Assembly (NCBI RefSeq): GCF_007655135.1
Contig: NW_022204420.1
Coordinates: 62,001 to 126,000, forward strand
Length of the DNA stretch: 64,000 bases
Origin: Punica granatum
Lineage: Eukaryota > Streptophyta > Magnoliopsida > Myrtales > Lythraceae
Direction: 5' to 3'
The notes below the pieces were generated by a model. That model was not told the origin of the DNA. It made no database searches and saw nothing but the letters and a program-made list of their open reading frames with translations. A program made the position numbers and the translations under genes. Of the stretch, positions 12,101-25,164 are shown in pieces (position 1 is the first letter of the stretch; each line of letters starts with the position of its first letter).

Positions 12101-12278
12101 GCTCTCAGCCATCCTCAAGGGGAAGAAGCCAAGACCCTCTTGACTCTTCTTGAGTCGAGTTTGGCTTCCTCTTCCCGTTTGAAATCATTTTCTCGGATTG
12201 TGTGCATTTGTAATTTCCTTTACATCGCAAATCTCACGTAAAAATGTCTCTTTAAACACCATGCATGGATTCGGGCAT
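9200..12278 (+). mobile_element. Tat-family LTR, plus orientation, left part
   Basis: Begins TGTTAGCACCCC at 9200 inside the 3' UTR of the preceding element and closely parallels the LTR start at 15932 (compare 9440-9600 with 16150-16320, and 10000-10300 with 16700-17020). It includes a TATA box, a GC-rich leader stretch (about 11100-11480) and two hairpin modules (about 11740-11870 and 12061-12180). It is interrupted at 12279 by a minus-strand LTR; no continuation is seen to the right. Confidence 0.8.
10811..10819 (+). promoter_or_regulatory. Predicted LTR TATA box
   Basis: CTATATATT, about 1.6 kb into the LTR, in the same context (GCC before it, CACTAGCTTTCTC after it) as the copy at 17498-17506. 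Confidence 0.55.
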
Positions 12279-13030
12279 TGTACGAACCCGAATATGGACT
12301 CTCGTTAGGGCCCACATGCCCGCTTTTGGATCGCGCGGTTTGGGATTGTCCACCTTCCCGGGGATGCACGACGGACACGCGTGAGAAGGAGTCGCCACTT
12401 ATCATTTTACGACCCGAAGGTCGAGGGCGGATAAGTTACCCGGGTCTAGGGGTATGGAACACCTAGTTTTTTTAAGGCATTGATATGTGCGGAACTGGAA
12501 AGTCCTAGTTCGGGGGTTCACGTTATGTGCGGGCCTATATCCTGCACGCCCTTTCGGTACTCTGGTTTGCTAAGCTTGCATGTTTTAATTATTCATCACA
12601 TGAATTAAGCTGCGCTCGACTGGCACATTTTGACACCGGAAATTCGGTGAACTAAACGATGTCGGTTGAGAAGCCGAGAGAGAAGTAGACCCGTGTGTCG
12701 GAGAATTGGTTCACAATCTTTCGTTACAATTCATCAAACGATGATCTTGAATTCCTGCGTGAACCGAAACCGCGAAATCTTGGGATTACTCTTGTCTAGG
12801 CAAACATTGGACCGATTCGATTCGTTCGACTCTCGGACCGTTCGCACACCGACTGGAATTCTTACAGAATGAATGTACAAAATAAAATCCTTATAATGCT
12901 CTCGAAAGCAATAAATACAAATTACAAATGGTCGAATTCTAGTCCACTCGCGTTCGGTTATTATTCCACTCCAACTCACCGTGAGTTTAGGGAAAAAACC
13001 GAAGAACTGAAACTCGATATGCACTCTCAC

Positions 13031-13110
13031 TGAATAGGGCATTAGACCCCGTGATCGATGAATAGGGCGTTGGACTCTGTGATTGATGAATAGGGCATTG
13101 AACCCTGTGA
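13031..13110. repeat. Triplicated LTR motif
   Basis: Three units of about 27-30 bp, each containing GAATAGGGC and a following GACC/AACC..GTGAT. The same triplet occurs at 53121-53195 and, inverted, at 44513-44587. Confidence 0.75.
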
Positions 13111-15707
13111 TGTTCATCCTAGGAGCCAGGCTCGACCCGCATAACAAACAAGTACAGAAGATAACACGCAACATGTTAATAACAGACAAAGTATTTGTTA
13201 ATGTCAAGTGTACGTGTTTTAACAAGTTGTTAATCCGGGGTATTTTGGCATGCAAATCCTACCCCAGAGAAATAAACGCGTGCCAATGTTTTAGCATTCG
13301 GCTTTGGTTTGGGAACCTGACATATCGGGTGTCCGTAGTCAAGTTCCGTGTGTATGGGTCGCTTTTATAGTGATTCGGTGTTATGACACTGAAGGTACAC
13401 TGAATTCATCCAAACTTATGTTTTGACTCTAGATTTGGAACCTAGAGTTTCACCTAACCATTTTCTAGCATTTGGTTAAGCCAAGTGAAATGATTAATCA
13501 GGTAATTATGTTTTGATACAAAATACCCGACTAATGCCCTAAACTACGCTAGAATGACAGAAACTCATCATTAGGAATAAGAAGGGGCTATGCAGATGAA
13601 TCTGCACCTAGATAGGTAGCCCGTTCCTATTCCGATACCGTCGTGTTTCCATCAAACTAACCCCTGCGGTGTTGGCAAATCACAAAATGATGTTCTTACC
13701 CTTGACTTGAAAGTTTCTTTTCAGAAAAGGGAAACAACGCAATACAGGCCACCTCGGTCTGTAACCGGTGTTGACCAATTCCTTGGATCTTTCGGGATTA
13801 TGCGAGAACCCCGTAAAAGCCAAAGATTTGGTCGATCTATCCAGAAGTAGTCTAAAAGGAACTTTTGTATTCCAACCTGAATTACCTGAAGTCAGGTGAA
13901 ACTCAAGTCAAAACACACAAGTTTCTCCTAGATGACCATGTTACTTCGTATTGCATGTCTCGGGTTTGGAAGTATGCGTATTTTGAAAAGGGCATTAACA
14001 TCGTTTCGTAATCCGTCAACGCGAGTTACAGATTAATGCCCAATTCATGCAAAGTTGTTTAAAGTTGAATGAATTAATCGTGTGAGTATCCCGATTAACC
14101 CGTTTGTGAAATTAATGCTTATGGGTTATTGCCGAATGCATTAATTATGAAAACGATTTGTGACTCGATGACCAATACGGTTCCGTAAGGATCGAGGATA
14201 ATTTGGTCCAATGACCGAAACTACTCTCGGAACCGAATGGACCCGAATGAGTCATCGATACCCAAATCCATGCATGTTGCTTAAAAAGACATTTTCATGC
14301 GAGGTTTGCGATGTCAAGGAAATTGCAATTGCACACAATCCGAGAGCGGACTTAAAATGGGAAGAGGAAGCCTCATGGAACCCGAATAAGCCTATGAAGC
14401 TCTCAGCCACTACTCCTTAGAAAGAGCCGAGAGGTTCCAGGGCCCGAATAGGGTTTTCCCGTCTCGTTTCGAATCATTTCTCGCATGCTCAAACATCAAA
14501 CACGATAAATGAAACGATTTTAACAAAGTCGGTATTGCCATGATTTGAATAACACATTGAAACATGCAAACATGCACAAACATGTTATTGAAGAAATCGA
14601 TAAAACAATACCGACTTCATGCACCTGAGAAAACACGATGGAACTCTGGAATTGAACTTGGATCAGGTTAAGAAGTTCGTTCCTTACCCGAAAAGAGCAA
14701 GAGAGCATTCGGTCACCTCCCTTGGAGGCAAACTCGTGAGCTCTCATGCCTTTCTCTGGTCAGGATGTTCTTCTTGACTATGATCCAAGTGTTTCTCGAC
14801 ATACTAGCATATAAATTAAGGATAAATATGCATGATATAACATGGAAAATGCATAAAAATGTAATCTTGCAAATGAAACGTGCTTAAAACACCATATTAC
14901 TCCGTCAACATGCAATAAATGTAAAAAGCCCTAATTTCTCTAAATCGAGGGTGTTATACCTAGCCTCGAGGGTTAAGGACAAGTCAGAAAAACAACTGGA
15001 AAAAGATTGCAGGAATTCGGATGCCTGGGCGGTACTGTTCACCCAATAAGGCACCCGACTTTGGCTAGCTTGCACTGGTGGCTCGGGATGGTTGCACGAG
15101 CTGGCCCGGGCTATGTCACCTCCCTAGAGGGTGCTGGAGGTGACTATGGGTGGCTGGTGATATGTAAGAACCTGCGTTAACTCGAAAAGACAAGAAAACC
15201 CGATAAGCTCGAAACTGTCTTTTTTTTATCCGGTTTGGAAAAGCTTGAGTTTGAGTGGGTTTTAATGGGTTGCTTGATGGCTCCTTCCTCCTAGAAGACC
15301 CTTGGGAATTTTATGAGGATATGAACGAGTTAGATCTCCAACAATGGTCCGGTTTAAGATTTGGCACGGCGCACAAGCCCGCTGCCACCCGGGATCCGAA
15401 TCTGGACAGATTCTGGACCGGTACTGACCACACTTGATTCGAGCTGTTGGAGGCTTCAAACTTCAAATCTAAGCTCGGAAATGGATAGAGGGGGTCGAAA
15501 ACATGTAGGATATGAAGTTGGGTGAAGTTTAGATTTAAGCTAGGATGATGATCATCGTAATTCCAACTTACGTCTTGAGGGTTTTTGCTTAGTTTTTGCT
15601 GAGCTGTGGGCTGCGGTTTTCTTGAGGGAGTTGAGAGGATTTGAAGAGTTAGAAATGCTAGAGAGATGGCATGGAGTAAGTTGTGATTAGCTTAATGACA
15701 TAAAGGG

Positions 15708-15717
15708 TATATATAGG
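15708..15717 (-). promoter_or_regulatory. Predicted LTR TATA box
   Basis: Sense strand CTATATATAC in the minus LTR, followed downstream by TCTCTAGCATTTC, as in related LTRs. Confidence 0.5.
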
Positions 15718-17497
15718 CAAAGATTAAGTGCAATTAAGTGAGAAAAAGCTTGATTAAGGGCATGCTTAGGCTTGGACGGTTTCTTAATGGAGATAATGAT
15801 GAATTTGAACCATGGAATTGAAGAAGAACAGTTAAAATGCATTAATTGAGATGGATGGGAAGTTGGAGTGTAAAAGAGAGACTTAGGATATTTTCATGCA
15901 AGTGGGCAATGGTGGCTAGCTTTGTCTTTATTGTCAACACCTTATTTTGGCTCACCAACTCAAACAACATTATCAGCAATGATCCAAGCCACGACTTGAG
16001 CAGGAACACTGAATAAGGCTTCATAGAGCAAGAAGTCACTATTCATCCTCAAGTTAGCCAAATCAAGTGGCTGACATGCGCAAGCAACAGAAGGAGTCCA
16101 GGGGTCACCAAAAGGCAACAGAGTGACTAGAGAGCTCAACAACGTCCAAAACCGGCATTTTCAGTATATCACATGGACAGTCCTATTTTTCGATAGTTCG
16201 CTCGATCATCGGAAGATAGACAATATTGGACTTCAAAAATCCACATCAGTGCCAAACAGATAAAAAGTGTCTTTAAAAGTATTTTACAAATCATCTGCTC
16301 TATACAGAACAACTTTCTGTATACATGTCGGTTTCCCGGAGAAAAGTTAATTCCAAATGCTAGATACGGGCATGCCCCACAACTATACAGAGCATGAGCA
16401 GTGCTTCAGATTGTCTCTTGGAAGCCACACAAACCTTCGAATGACTTCCGAGTGACAAAACGAGCGTACCCTTCTTCGGAAATGCATAACCGGAGACTAG
16501 TCTGACGGAATTATGGCAAACGAAGTTCATACTGCATTGCCCTGAAAACTCTAGCGGACATTCGCAAATGGGCAAAACAGACAACAAAACCCTTCTCAGT
16601 TTCCCGAGTAACCTCCGAGGAGCATAAATGGCCATTTTTCAGTGGAAATGTATATCCGGAGGTCCTTTTTATGGAAACTTGACGCCGGATGCCTACCCTG
16701 TACAATGCTAGCCTTTCCAAGGCTCAATGTGGAATCGCCGAAATGAATCACACAACTCATCTAGACCTCCCGAGCAGTGCTTTAGAGGTCTCAGATGTAC
16801 TTTTCAAGTCCTTAGAGGTCCGATCTCGACAAACAGAGATTACAGTGATCTCCGGAGCGCCCAAGCAACTCAGAAAGTATTATGAGAAATCCAGTTTCTG
16901 CCTCATAGGACGTCTCCGGCTCCACGTTTGCATTATCGGCTTAAGGGTCAATTGTTCACGTTGTCTGACAATTTATGTCAAAATGATCAGCGTGAGATGC
17001 AGACACATGATATGCTGTCAGAAGCGGTTAACTTCGCTCTGGTCACCTGTAATGAGCAAAACTGGCTTCCGAGCCTCATATGGACCCGAGACATTTTTCC
17101 TCGAAAAGTGCCAATCTTGGGCTCATTAGATCCGTTTTCTTGCGTATATCGACAATTCGACGTTCAATTCGAACCACGAGTTTCGAATACGCAATCAATC
17201 GAGACCCAAGCTTTCTCTCGATTTCTCCTCTTTGACCGTGGGACCCATGAATTGCCCAAGGGCAACTCCTCCTTGCCAAACCGTCCACCCCAAGCTTCTC
17301 TTGCGCACTTGCATGAAAATATCTGTAAGTCTTTCGGGACAACACTCAAGCCCTCATTAATGCTCATCAATGCATTTGGCTTCTTCTTCATCGAGATACT
17401 TGGCTCATATTCATCCTCATCTTCATGAGCAAAATCGACTTTTGTTAATCAAGGGGATAATTGTGCTTTGTTTTGCTTAATTACTCATTAGCTTTGC

Positions 17498-17506
17498 CTA
17501 TATATT
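17498..17506 (+). promoter_or_regulatory. Predicted TATA box of the E2 LTR
   Basis: CTATATATT at the position conserved in sister LTRs, followed by CACTAGCTTTCTCACTCC, the probable start region. Prediction only. Confidence 0.55.
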
Positions 17507-18716
17507 GCTCCAAAATGATTAAGTCAATCACTTCTCCTCTTGCACACTTCTCACTAGCTTTCTCACTCCAAGAAAAGCTCTCAACTTCATAGCTAGAACC
17601 AGCAAACTTCAACACTTCAAAGCTAAGGGGAAAAATCGAATAATCCAAAGAGAGCCTTTAGTTCTTAAGTCCAAAGCCGATGTTCATCATCCCGACTTAA
17701 GTTAGAAATTTCTCAAACTCCATATCCCACTCGTTTCGGACCCATGGAGTTCATTGGTGAACTTGGTTTTTCCATTTGAAGTCTTTAAGTTACTGTTTCA
17801 GGTCTATTAAGTGATTTTGGGTTGAGATCGGGCTCTCGAGTGAACAGTACACCCGTAACTGCATGCCAGCCACGCGCGCCTGCTGTCGCGCCCCGCGCGC
17901 TCCCGCACGATCCCGCGCGCCGGCCTGTGCCCCGTGCATATGCCGTGCACCCTCGTGCCCACCCACGCGCTCGCGCGCACCCGTCTTCTCCCGCGCACGC
18001 CCAGCGCACTTCGAAGCTCCATCCCGGGCCTGTAAGTGCCCGTGCACGTCCACCCGTGCTCCGAGGCTTACCCAAATGTGCTGCCATCAACCTCGAACGC
18101 TCTTCCGAGAGTTCCATCGAGTCACCCGACTCTCAAACATTTCCCCGACTCTTTCTTCGCATCTCGAGGCTAGGTAGAACATTCTCGTCTCAGAGGAGTT
18201 AGGGCTTTTTATATTTTTGCATGGCTATGGAGTGACATGGAGTATATGATATATTTCATGTGCAAGATTTAATTTTATATGTTTTCATGTTATATTATGC
18301 ATGCCTATTATCATATATCGTACAAAAATTTCGAGAAATGTTTGGATCGTCACTCGGAAGACCATCCCGACCCGAAACAAGCAAAAGAGTTCTCGGGTTT
18401 ACCTCAAGAAGGGGTAACCGAGACTTGGTTTGCTTTCTTTGGGTTAAGAACGGCCTTCTTGCCCCGATCCAAGTTCGATTCCCGAGTTTCCTCGTGTTTT
18501 GCTACGTGCATGAAGTTGGTATTGTTTTATCGATTCCTCAAATAATATGTTTGTGCATGTTTGCATTTTTGAATGTGTTATTTAAATCATGGCAATACCG
18601 ACTTTCGTTTAATCGTGTTTGTCGCTTGAGCATGCGAGAAATGATTCGAAACGAGAAGGGGAAAACTCGTGGAAGCCATGAGGCCTCCCGGTTTTCTCCA
18701 AGGAGAAATGGCTGAG

Positions 18717-18721
18717 AGTCT
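18717..18721. repeat. Target-site duplication of E1, left copy
   Basis: AGTCT, identical to 43227-43231, directly abutting the LTR terminus TGTGCGCACC. Confidence 0.9.
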
Positions 18722-21700
18722 TGTGCGCACCCGAATTTTAATCTAGTCGGGGCACACATGCGCGCGCCTAAATGCAATGCAGCTTGGGAGTATCCACCTT
18801 CCCGTGGGGACGCGCGACGGACGCGCATGAGAAGGAGTCGCCACTTACTGTTTACGACCCGTAGGTCGAAGGCCGTTGAGTCGCTCGGGTCTAGGGGTAC
18901 GGGGTACACCTAAATGCTAAGGCAATGGTCACACGGAATCGGAAATTCCGAATTCGGGGGTTCTATTACGTGCGAGCCTATATCCCGCACACCCTTTCGG
19001 TACTCTAGTTTGCTAGGCTTGCCGTTTTATTTATTTACAGCATGATTTAGGGTTGCACTTAACTTGCCCGTTTTGACACCGTAAAGTCGATGAATCGATC
19101 AAGTTGGGCCAAGAATTCGAAAGACGAGTAAACTTGTGCGTCGAGGAATCGGTTGACTATCTTCGCGTTACAGTTCGTTGGACCGTGATGGTCGATTCCT
19201 TGCCCGAACCGAGACCACGAATATTCGAGCTTACTCCTCTCTTGGTAACAATAGACCAACTTAACCGGTTCGATATTCGGAGCTCTCGCTCGCCGATCGG
19301 GGATCCTTACAAATGAATGAATGAATGTACAGACAAAATCCTCACAATGTTCTCTCGAATAATTACAAAGTACAACTGAATAAGTAAATGGATCTCGATC
19401 GGTTTGCATTGGGCCAATATTCCGCTCCGGCTTACCGTGTGTTTTGAATAACCGATAAATGAATTAAGGCAACGCGGGCTCAAGGAGCCGGGGGTCAGGT
19501 CCGATCGAATCAACGGTTTGCGGGAGAACATATTGATTCCCACTGTAACCGTTGGACCGATCAAGCTCCCAGGTGATATCTAAACACGTTTCACACATCC
19601 AATCCAAATTGCCTTCCACATAGGCCATACTTGTAGTGTGATGGTGACTCGAGGCTAGATCCCATTCCGCACTCGGGTTGCACGCGCTCAGTGGATTAGG
19701 AGGCGTTGGACCTCGTATTCGGTGATTTGGGGCATTGGACCTCGTGTATTACATAACCTATGGGTTCGGGCCCGAACCGTAACAAATCAGCAAAAACAAA
19801 TGGTAAATATAAGAAAACTAATAAAAATGATGAAGAACAGACAAAAATTGATAAAAATGATGAAAAACAGACAAAAACTGACAAATATAGATAAATGCAG
19901 ACAAGTTGTATATTAAGTCGAATGTACGTGATTTAATCAGTTATTAATCAAGTTTGATTATCAAACAATGTATCTAACTTAGGCAAACAAAGAGGTGGGC
20001 CAAGACATGGTTCTAAGCCAATTACATGTGTGATTTTGTTTTAGAACTCTATTCTGTGAGGTGTCACTACAGTTTTCACCGAATTCACCAAACCCGTATT
20101 TTGACTATAGATTGGAATCTGGCATTCCGCCAATCCATTATCTAATGTTTGATTAAGCCAAATGTATTATTAATCCGGTTTTTCGTGTTTTGCAACAGAA
20201 ATAAAATCCTCAGCGACGAATCTACAATAGGGAGATAGAAACACCGAAAGTGGACGGAATGGGCCGTGTGAATGAAACTCGCACCTAAACGGGTCGCCTT
20301 TTCCGTCCATAAATCGAGGTGTTTCTGACTCCCTAATGCCTAGGATATCGGTGAATCGCGGAATGACGATTATGCCCTTGATCGGTAAAACGTGTGTAGT
20401 TCACATATAAATTAAAGATCGTGTGACACGAAGAGGTCTAAAAAGGACTCGCGCGTCTCGACTCGAGCCGCCTCAAATTGGGCCCGGACTCGAATCATTG
20501 TACGCGAGTACTCGCTAGACACCGATTCTATTCGTGTTACACGTCTCGGTGCTTTGAAATTGTGAGCTTTTTAAGAAAATGGCATTTCCGCTGTTCCGTG
20601 AACCATCGATGCACTTATGAATTAGTAATCAATTTATCCAATTATTTAGTCCAAGTGATTTAATTAACCGAATGATACGTTCTGTTTCTCCCATTTGTGA
20701 AATTATTCGGTGGTAGTGATCTTATATCGAGGAATTGTGGACTTAACGGATAATCTCCCAAAACTAACTCTCCTAGGGGGCGGCTAGCACATGATCAACG
20801 ATAAAAACGCAAAATATGAATACACTCAATTCCAAGGGACGATTCCGAAGCAAAGAAGGAGACCACCCTAAACCCGAGAAGGGTCACAGAGCACTCAGCC
20901 ACCTTTCCAAGGGTTAGGCCGAGAGCTCTCCTTGACCCGACTTCGATTATGGAGGGCCTCCTACGTCAATTCTAGTCATGCCTTGTATACATAATACATC
21001 AAGCACAATAATAACACATGCTTCGATGAAAATGGAAGGAAACCGATGCTGCCAAGATCTCGAAACACAACCAAACACACAAACGAACACATACAATATA
21101 TATAAAGGAATCGATGAAACGACGTCAATTCATGCAATGGTGAAACGTGAAAACACGGGAACTGACCTATTTCGGAATGGAAGAGGCTTCCTTGGACTCG
21201 TGTGGTCCAAAGGAACTCTCGGCCACATTCCCTCAAGAGTGGCCATTTGTTTCCATGGCTCACGCGGGTCAAGACGGACTCTTCAATTCCGATTTAAATC
21301 CTTTCCCGCCATACTAATACATTACACGCGATAAACGACGGTAAAAACGTGGGAACCAACTAATTTCGGGGAAGAGGAGGCCGCCCTAGCCTCGAATGAG
21401 CCAAGAGAGCTCACGGGTCCCTCCCTTGGGACTAGGCCGTGGGTTCCTGTGGTTCGACCGTGGCTTAGACGTCTCTCCTACCTCGATCCTTGCCATTTCC
21501 CATCACGGCACATACGTTCATGCCACATATAGACTAGATATAGAGACCGAACGTGCATGGGATTGCATGGAAAGGCTTGGATTCATATAAAAACCTAACT
21601 TGCATGCAATGTGTGTATATATCACCTTATCACCCCACAACAAACAAAGATCGAAGACCTAATCCCTTTAAGTCATAGAGAAGTGTTACCTAGCCTCGAT

Positions 21701-23742
21701 GTACGAGAAAAAGAGTCGGGGAAGTGGCAAGAGGGTCGGGTGACCCGGCTAGGCGTGGAGAATGGTGAACACCCGAGGGGTAACGTCCGTGGCAAACGGG
21801 GAAGATCGAGCTCGGCACGCTAGCTCTGACCACGGCACCAAGCGAGAAGTGAACGAAGAGGAGGTTGTGCACGGGTGGAGAGCCTTTCGGACCGTGACCA
21901 CCTCTTCACGGGAGGATATGAAGGTCAAGGGGAACCCTTCAAACGTGATGGCATGACTCGCCGAAGTCGCAAGAGGAAATGGCACGTGGTGGAAGTCCGG
22001 TGCACTAGGTGGCTCGTTCAAGGACCCGATGTTGCCTACATTTGGAATCCGGGGTTAGGGGCCTCAAATGGAGAATCTAATCCCAAAAATGGACTTAGGA
22101 GGTGGAAAGCATGTAGAATATGAAGTTTGGTTGTGTTTGGCTTAAGTCGAGTCGGGCGGTGATCGGAATACCGGGCAATTTTTCGTTGATTTTGGCCAGT
22201 ATTAGCCGTGGGATGGGCTGTGCGGGGATGAGGGAGTGGGTTGGAGGTTTCAGAGGATTTTAGAGAAAAGTTGGCTTGAGAGAGGATGGAGTTGAAGAAT
22301 TGATTAAGCTTAATGGTGCAAGGGCTTATAAAGGGAGGTTTAATGGGGCAATTAGGGAAAGTTAAGTGTGCTTAGGAGGGGGTTAGGGTGGCTGCCGAAA
22401 CTTTCAAGGGATTAGGGTGGGGAAGATGTCATGTTGAGTGTAGGGAAGTTAGGGAAAAGTGGATGGGAAGTGATGGATGGGAGATGTGTGTAAGAAATAT
22501 TTGAATTGTATGGTGGAGAGAATGGGGGGGAGGATTGAGCCGCCGGCCCTATGGGGTTGAGCCGTGGCTTGGGGCGATCAAGCCGAGGCCATGGGGTTGA
22601 GCCGTGGCCGTGGGTTTGAGCCATGGCTTGGAGACTTGGCTTGGCTGAGACGTGGGTCCCATTTGACTAGGAGGAAAGCTGGGAGAAGCTCGAGGCTCGA
22701 TTGATCGAGCGCGTCCGATCTCCGAGGTCCGATTAATTAATAAATTTGGAATGCTTGCATGAAGGGAATTTAAATGAGCCCAATATCGCCATATTTCGTG
22801 TGAATGAATATTCGGTGATCTGGCACCTCGAAAGCCGGTTTTGCCCTGTTTGGATGATCGGGGTGAGGTTGTTCGTCCCCGTTGTCCAATTGCTCCTTCG
22901 TGCACTGTATCGTTCGCCTCGGTGTGCCTTTCGTCTCATGCGGAACCGTTGACACGTCGTTTCTGACCGAAGACCATTAGCCGAAGGTGACCTAGGGATC
23001 CGCGATCGGGATTCTCTCAGTGTCTCCCGAATGCTCCGAGGCGTTCGGAGACCCCTGTGGTCTCAGTTTGCCAAGAACGTGCCCCGAAAACTTGCCGAGA
23101 GGCATTCGTGACCATTGAAACTTCACTCGGGAGATCGGTATGCTTCGCTTGGTCCGAGCCAAAATGATTTCCCAAGCCCTAGGGGTTGCTGGGAGTGAAT
23201 GGTGTGAAAATCGGACATCAACATTTATTCGTTTGAGCATCGAGCGGAAGATTCCGTTTGATGGGGTACCTTTTCCCGGGTCGGGGTCGACTCGGAAGAC
23301 CAAGTTGAACTCCAATAGGCAGTTTGAAACTTACTCCTAGGTCCTGATGGCCCTTGGGTATTTGTAGGCCTGTCTTCGGGCGTTGTTTATCTGTTCGTGC
23401 ATCGGGCCTCCCGGGTGCCATGCCAAGAATGGCGTCTGCGGATGTTCGGGGATGTGCCAACTTAAGCAGTAAACTTCTGAAATGCGCTCGGACGTGCCAT
23501 TGCTCATTTTGATACCACGGGGATTTTCAGAGCCCCATATTGGATACTTTTTGACGCTCCGGTGATCCGACGATGAATAGTACCATAGTGTCAGCTTCTG
23601 TTGCTTCGGGGCTTGTCGTTGGTTTATTCTTCCAATTACCCTTCTGTGCCTTTCTAGGATCCTGCTTTACTCCCGTAGTCTGTGCCCCCATGTCCGAGCG
23701 TTCTTGTGTCGGGAGCCGGTGGGCCAAAATGAGGTGCTGTCA
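18722..23742 (-). mobile_element. E1 3' LTR (5021 bp)
   Basis: Sense start TGACAGCACCTC at 23742 (first two bases TG), end GGGTGCGCACA at 18722. It is the less damaged copy: relative to it, the 5' LTR lacks 18874-20231 and 67 bp near 20687-20753. Hairpin modules lie at about 20855-20960, 21165-21290 and 21385-21470. Sampled stretches (21844-22160 and 22746-23010) differ from the 5' LTR by one indel and by about six substitutions respectively, so insertion was fairly recent. Confidence 0.9.
22325..22333 (-). promoter_or_regulatory. Predicted TATA box of E1 3' LTR
   Basis: Sense strand CTTTATAAG, about 1.4 kb into the LTR; identical context in the 5' LTR (41864-41872) and at 46192-46199. Confidence 0.55.
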
Positions 23743-23756
23743 GCTTGCCCCTCTTT
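23743..23756 (-). other. E1 polypurine tract
   Basis: Sense strand AAAGAGGGGCAAGC immediately upstream of the 3' LTR, the plus-strand primer site. Confidence 0.85.
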
Positions 23757-23953
23757 GGTTGCATGCTCGATTAGAGGATGTAACCAAAGATCATGAGAAA
23801 CATCCCTTTTGGTCCCGACGACCGCCTTGTTGTCACTCTCTATAGTCGCTCGTCCCTCTGTGTTGGATGTTCGGGGAGAACGTGCAAGTGCACGAGCCTG
23901 TCACAGGATAACCACATGATTGAGAGGTGAAGATTGTGAAACGGTGGATGAGG

Positions 23954-25164
23954 GGCCTGAGCCCGCCAAACAGTATATGCAGGGCCGGAGCTTGTGGAAA
24001 GTAGTAAATTACTAGGCCGAAACCCCGTGGAAAGCGATAAATCACTAGGCCGAGGCCCGTGGAAAGCGGTAAATCACTAGGCCGAGGCCCGTGGAAAGCG
24101 GTAAATTGCTAGGCCGAAACCCGTGGAAAACCGTAAATTACTAGGCCAAAGCTCGTGGAAAGCGGTAAATCTAGGCCGAAACCCGTGGAAAGTAATAAAT
24201 TACTAGGCCGAAGCCCATGGAAAGCTGTAAATCACTAGGCCGAAGCCCGTGGAAAGCAGTAAATGACTAGGCCGAAGCCGTGGAAAGTGGTAAATCACTA
24301 GGCCGAAGCTCGTGAAAAGCGGTAGATCACTAGGCCGAAGCCAGTGGAAAGCCGTAAATTACTAGGCCGAAACCCGTGAAAAGCGGTAAAATCACTAGGC
24401 CGAAGCCGGTGGAAAGCAGTAAATTACTAGGCCGAAGCTCGTGGAAAGCGGTAAATTACTAGGCCGAAACCGGTGGAAAGCGGTAAATTACTAGGCCGAA
24501 GCCCGTGAAAAGTAGTAAATGACTAGGCCGAAGCCCGTGGAAAGCGGTAAAATCACTAGGTCGAAGCCCGTGGAAAGTAGTAAATCACTAGGTCGAAGCC
24601 CTTGGAAAGCGGTAAAATCACTAGGTCGAAACCAGTGGAAAGCAGTAAATCACTAGGCCGAAGCCCGTGGAAAGCGGTAAAATCACTAGGCCGAAGTCCG
24701 TGGAAAGCAATAAATCACTAGGCCGAAGCCCGTGGAAAGCGGTAAAATCACTAGGCTGAAGCTCGTGGAAAGCCGTAAATCAGGTCGAAGCCCGTGGAAA
24801 GCCGTAAATCACTAGGCCGAACCCCGTGGAAAGCAGTAAATCACTAGGCCGAACCCCGTGGAAAGCTGTAAATCACTAGGCCGAAGCCCGTGAAAAGCGG
24901 TAAAATCACTAGGCCGAAGCCTGTGGAAAGCGGTAAAATCACTAGGCCGAAGCCCGTGGAAAGCAGTAAATGACTAGGCCGAAGCCCATGGAAAGCGGTA
25001 AATTACTAGGCCGAAGCCCGTGGAAAGCGGTAAAATCACTAGGCCGAAGCCCATGGAAAGCAGTAAATTACTTGGCCGAAGCCCGTGGAAAGCGGTAAAT
25101 CACTAGGCCGAAACTCGTGGAAAGTGGTAAATCACTAGGCCGAAGCCCGTGAAAAGCAGTAAAT
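23954..25164 (-). repeat. E1 3'-UTR minisatellite, 32-bp unit
   Basis: About 37 units of CACTAGGCCGAAGCCCGTGG followed by AAAGCGGTAAAT, as read on the plus strand, with single-base length changes (AAAT or AAAAT) and scattered substitutions. No unique spacers, so not a CRISPR array. It lies between integrase and the polypurine tract, the position known to be hypervariable in Tat/Ogre elements. Confidence 0.92.

Larger units (their letters stand above)
12279..15931 (-). mobile_element. Tat-family LTR, minus orientation, sense-end part
   Basis: Left terminus TGTACGAACCCGAA at 12279 is the reverse complement of an LTR 3' end (compare 50441-50455). It contains the conserved GAGAAGGAGTCGCC block, the CCTATATCCTGCACGCC block, a triplicated GGGC motif, hairpin modules (about 14345-14460 and 14650-14770) and a TATA box. 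It is nested in the plus LTR that began at 9200 (possible target duplication GGCAT at 12274-12278, partner not found) and is broken at 15931 by element E2. Its sense start is missing. Confidence 0.8.
15932..18721 (+). mobile_element. E2 5' LTR, segment 1 of 3
   Basis: Starts TGTCAACACC at 15932. It runs to the left copy of the E1 target duplication and resumes at 43232. The join is supported by structure: the hairpin module cut at 18721 is completed at 43232-43270, and the whole can be matched in reverse to the uninterrupted module at 54420-54540. With the other two segments the LTR totals 4900 bp. Contains a TATA box, a GC-rich leader (about 17860-18060) and a hairpin module at about 18357-18470. 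Confidence 0.85.

Noticed and set aside
17785..18202. ORFs rich in Arg/Ala/Pro on both strands
   Set aside because: Same GC-rich LTR leader effect; no conserved protein motif.
23954..25164. Regular 32-bp repeats suggesting a CRISPR array
   Set aside because: Units are directly adjacent with no unique spacers, and the context is a plant retrotransposon 3' UTR.
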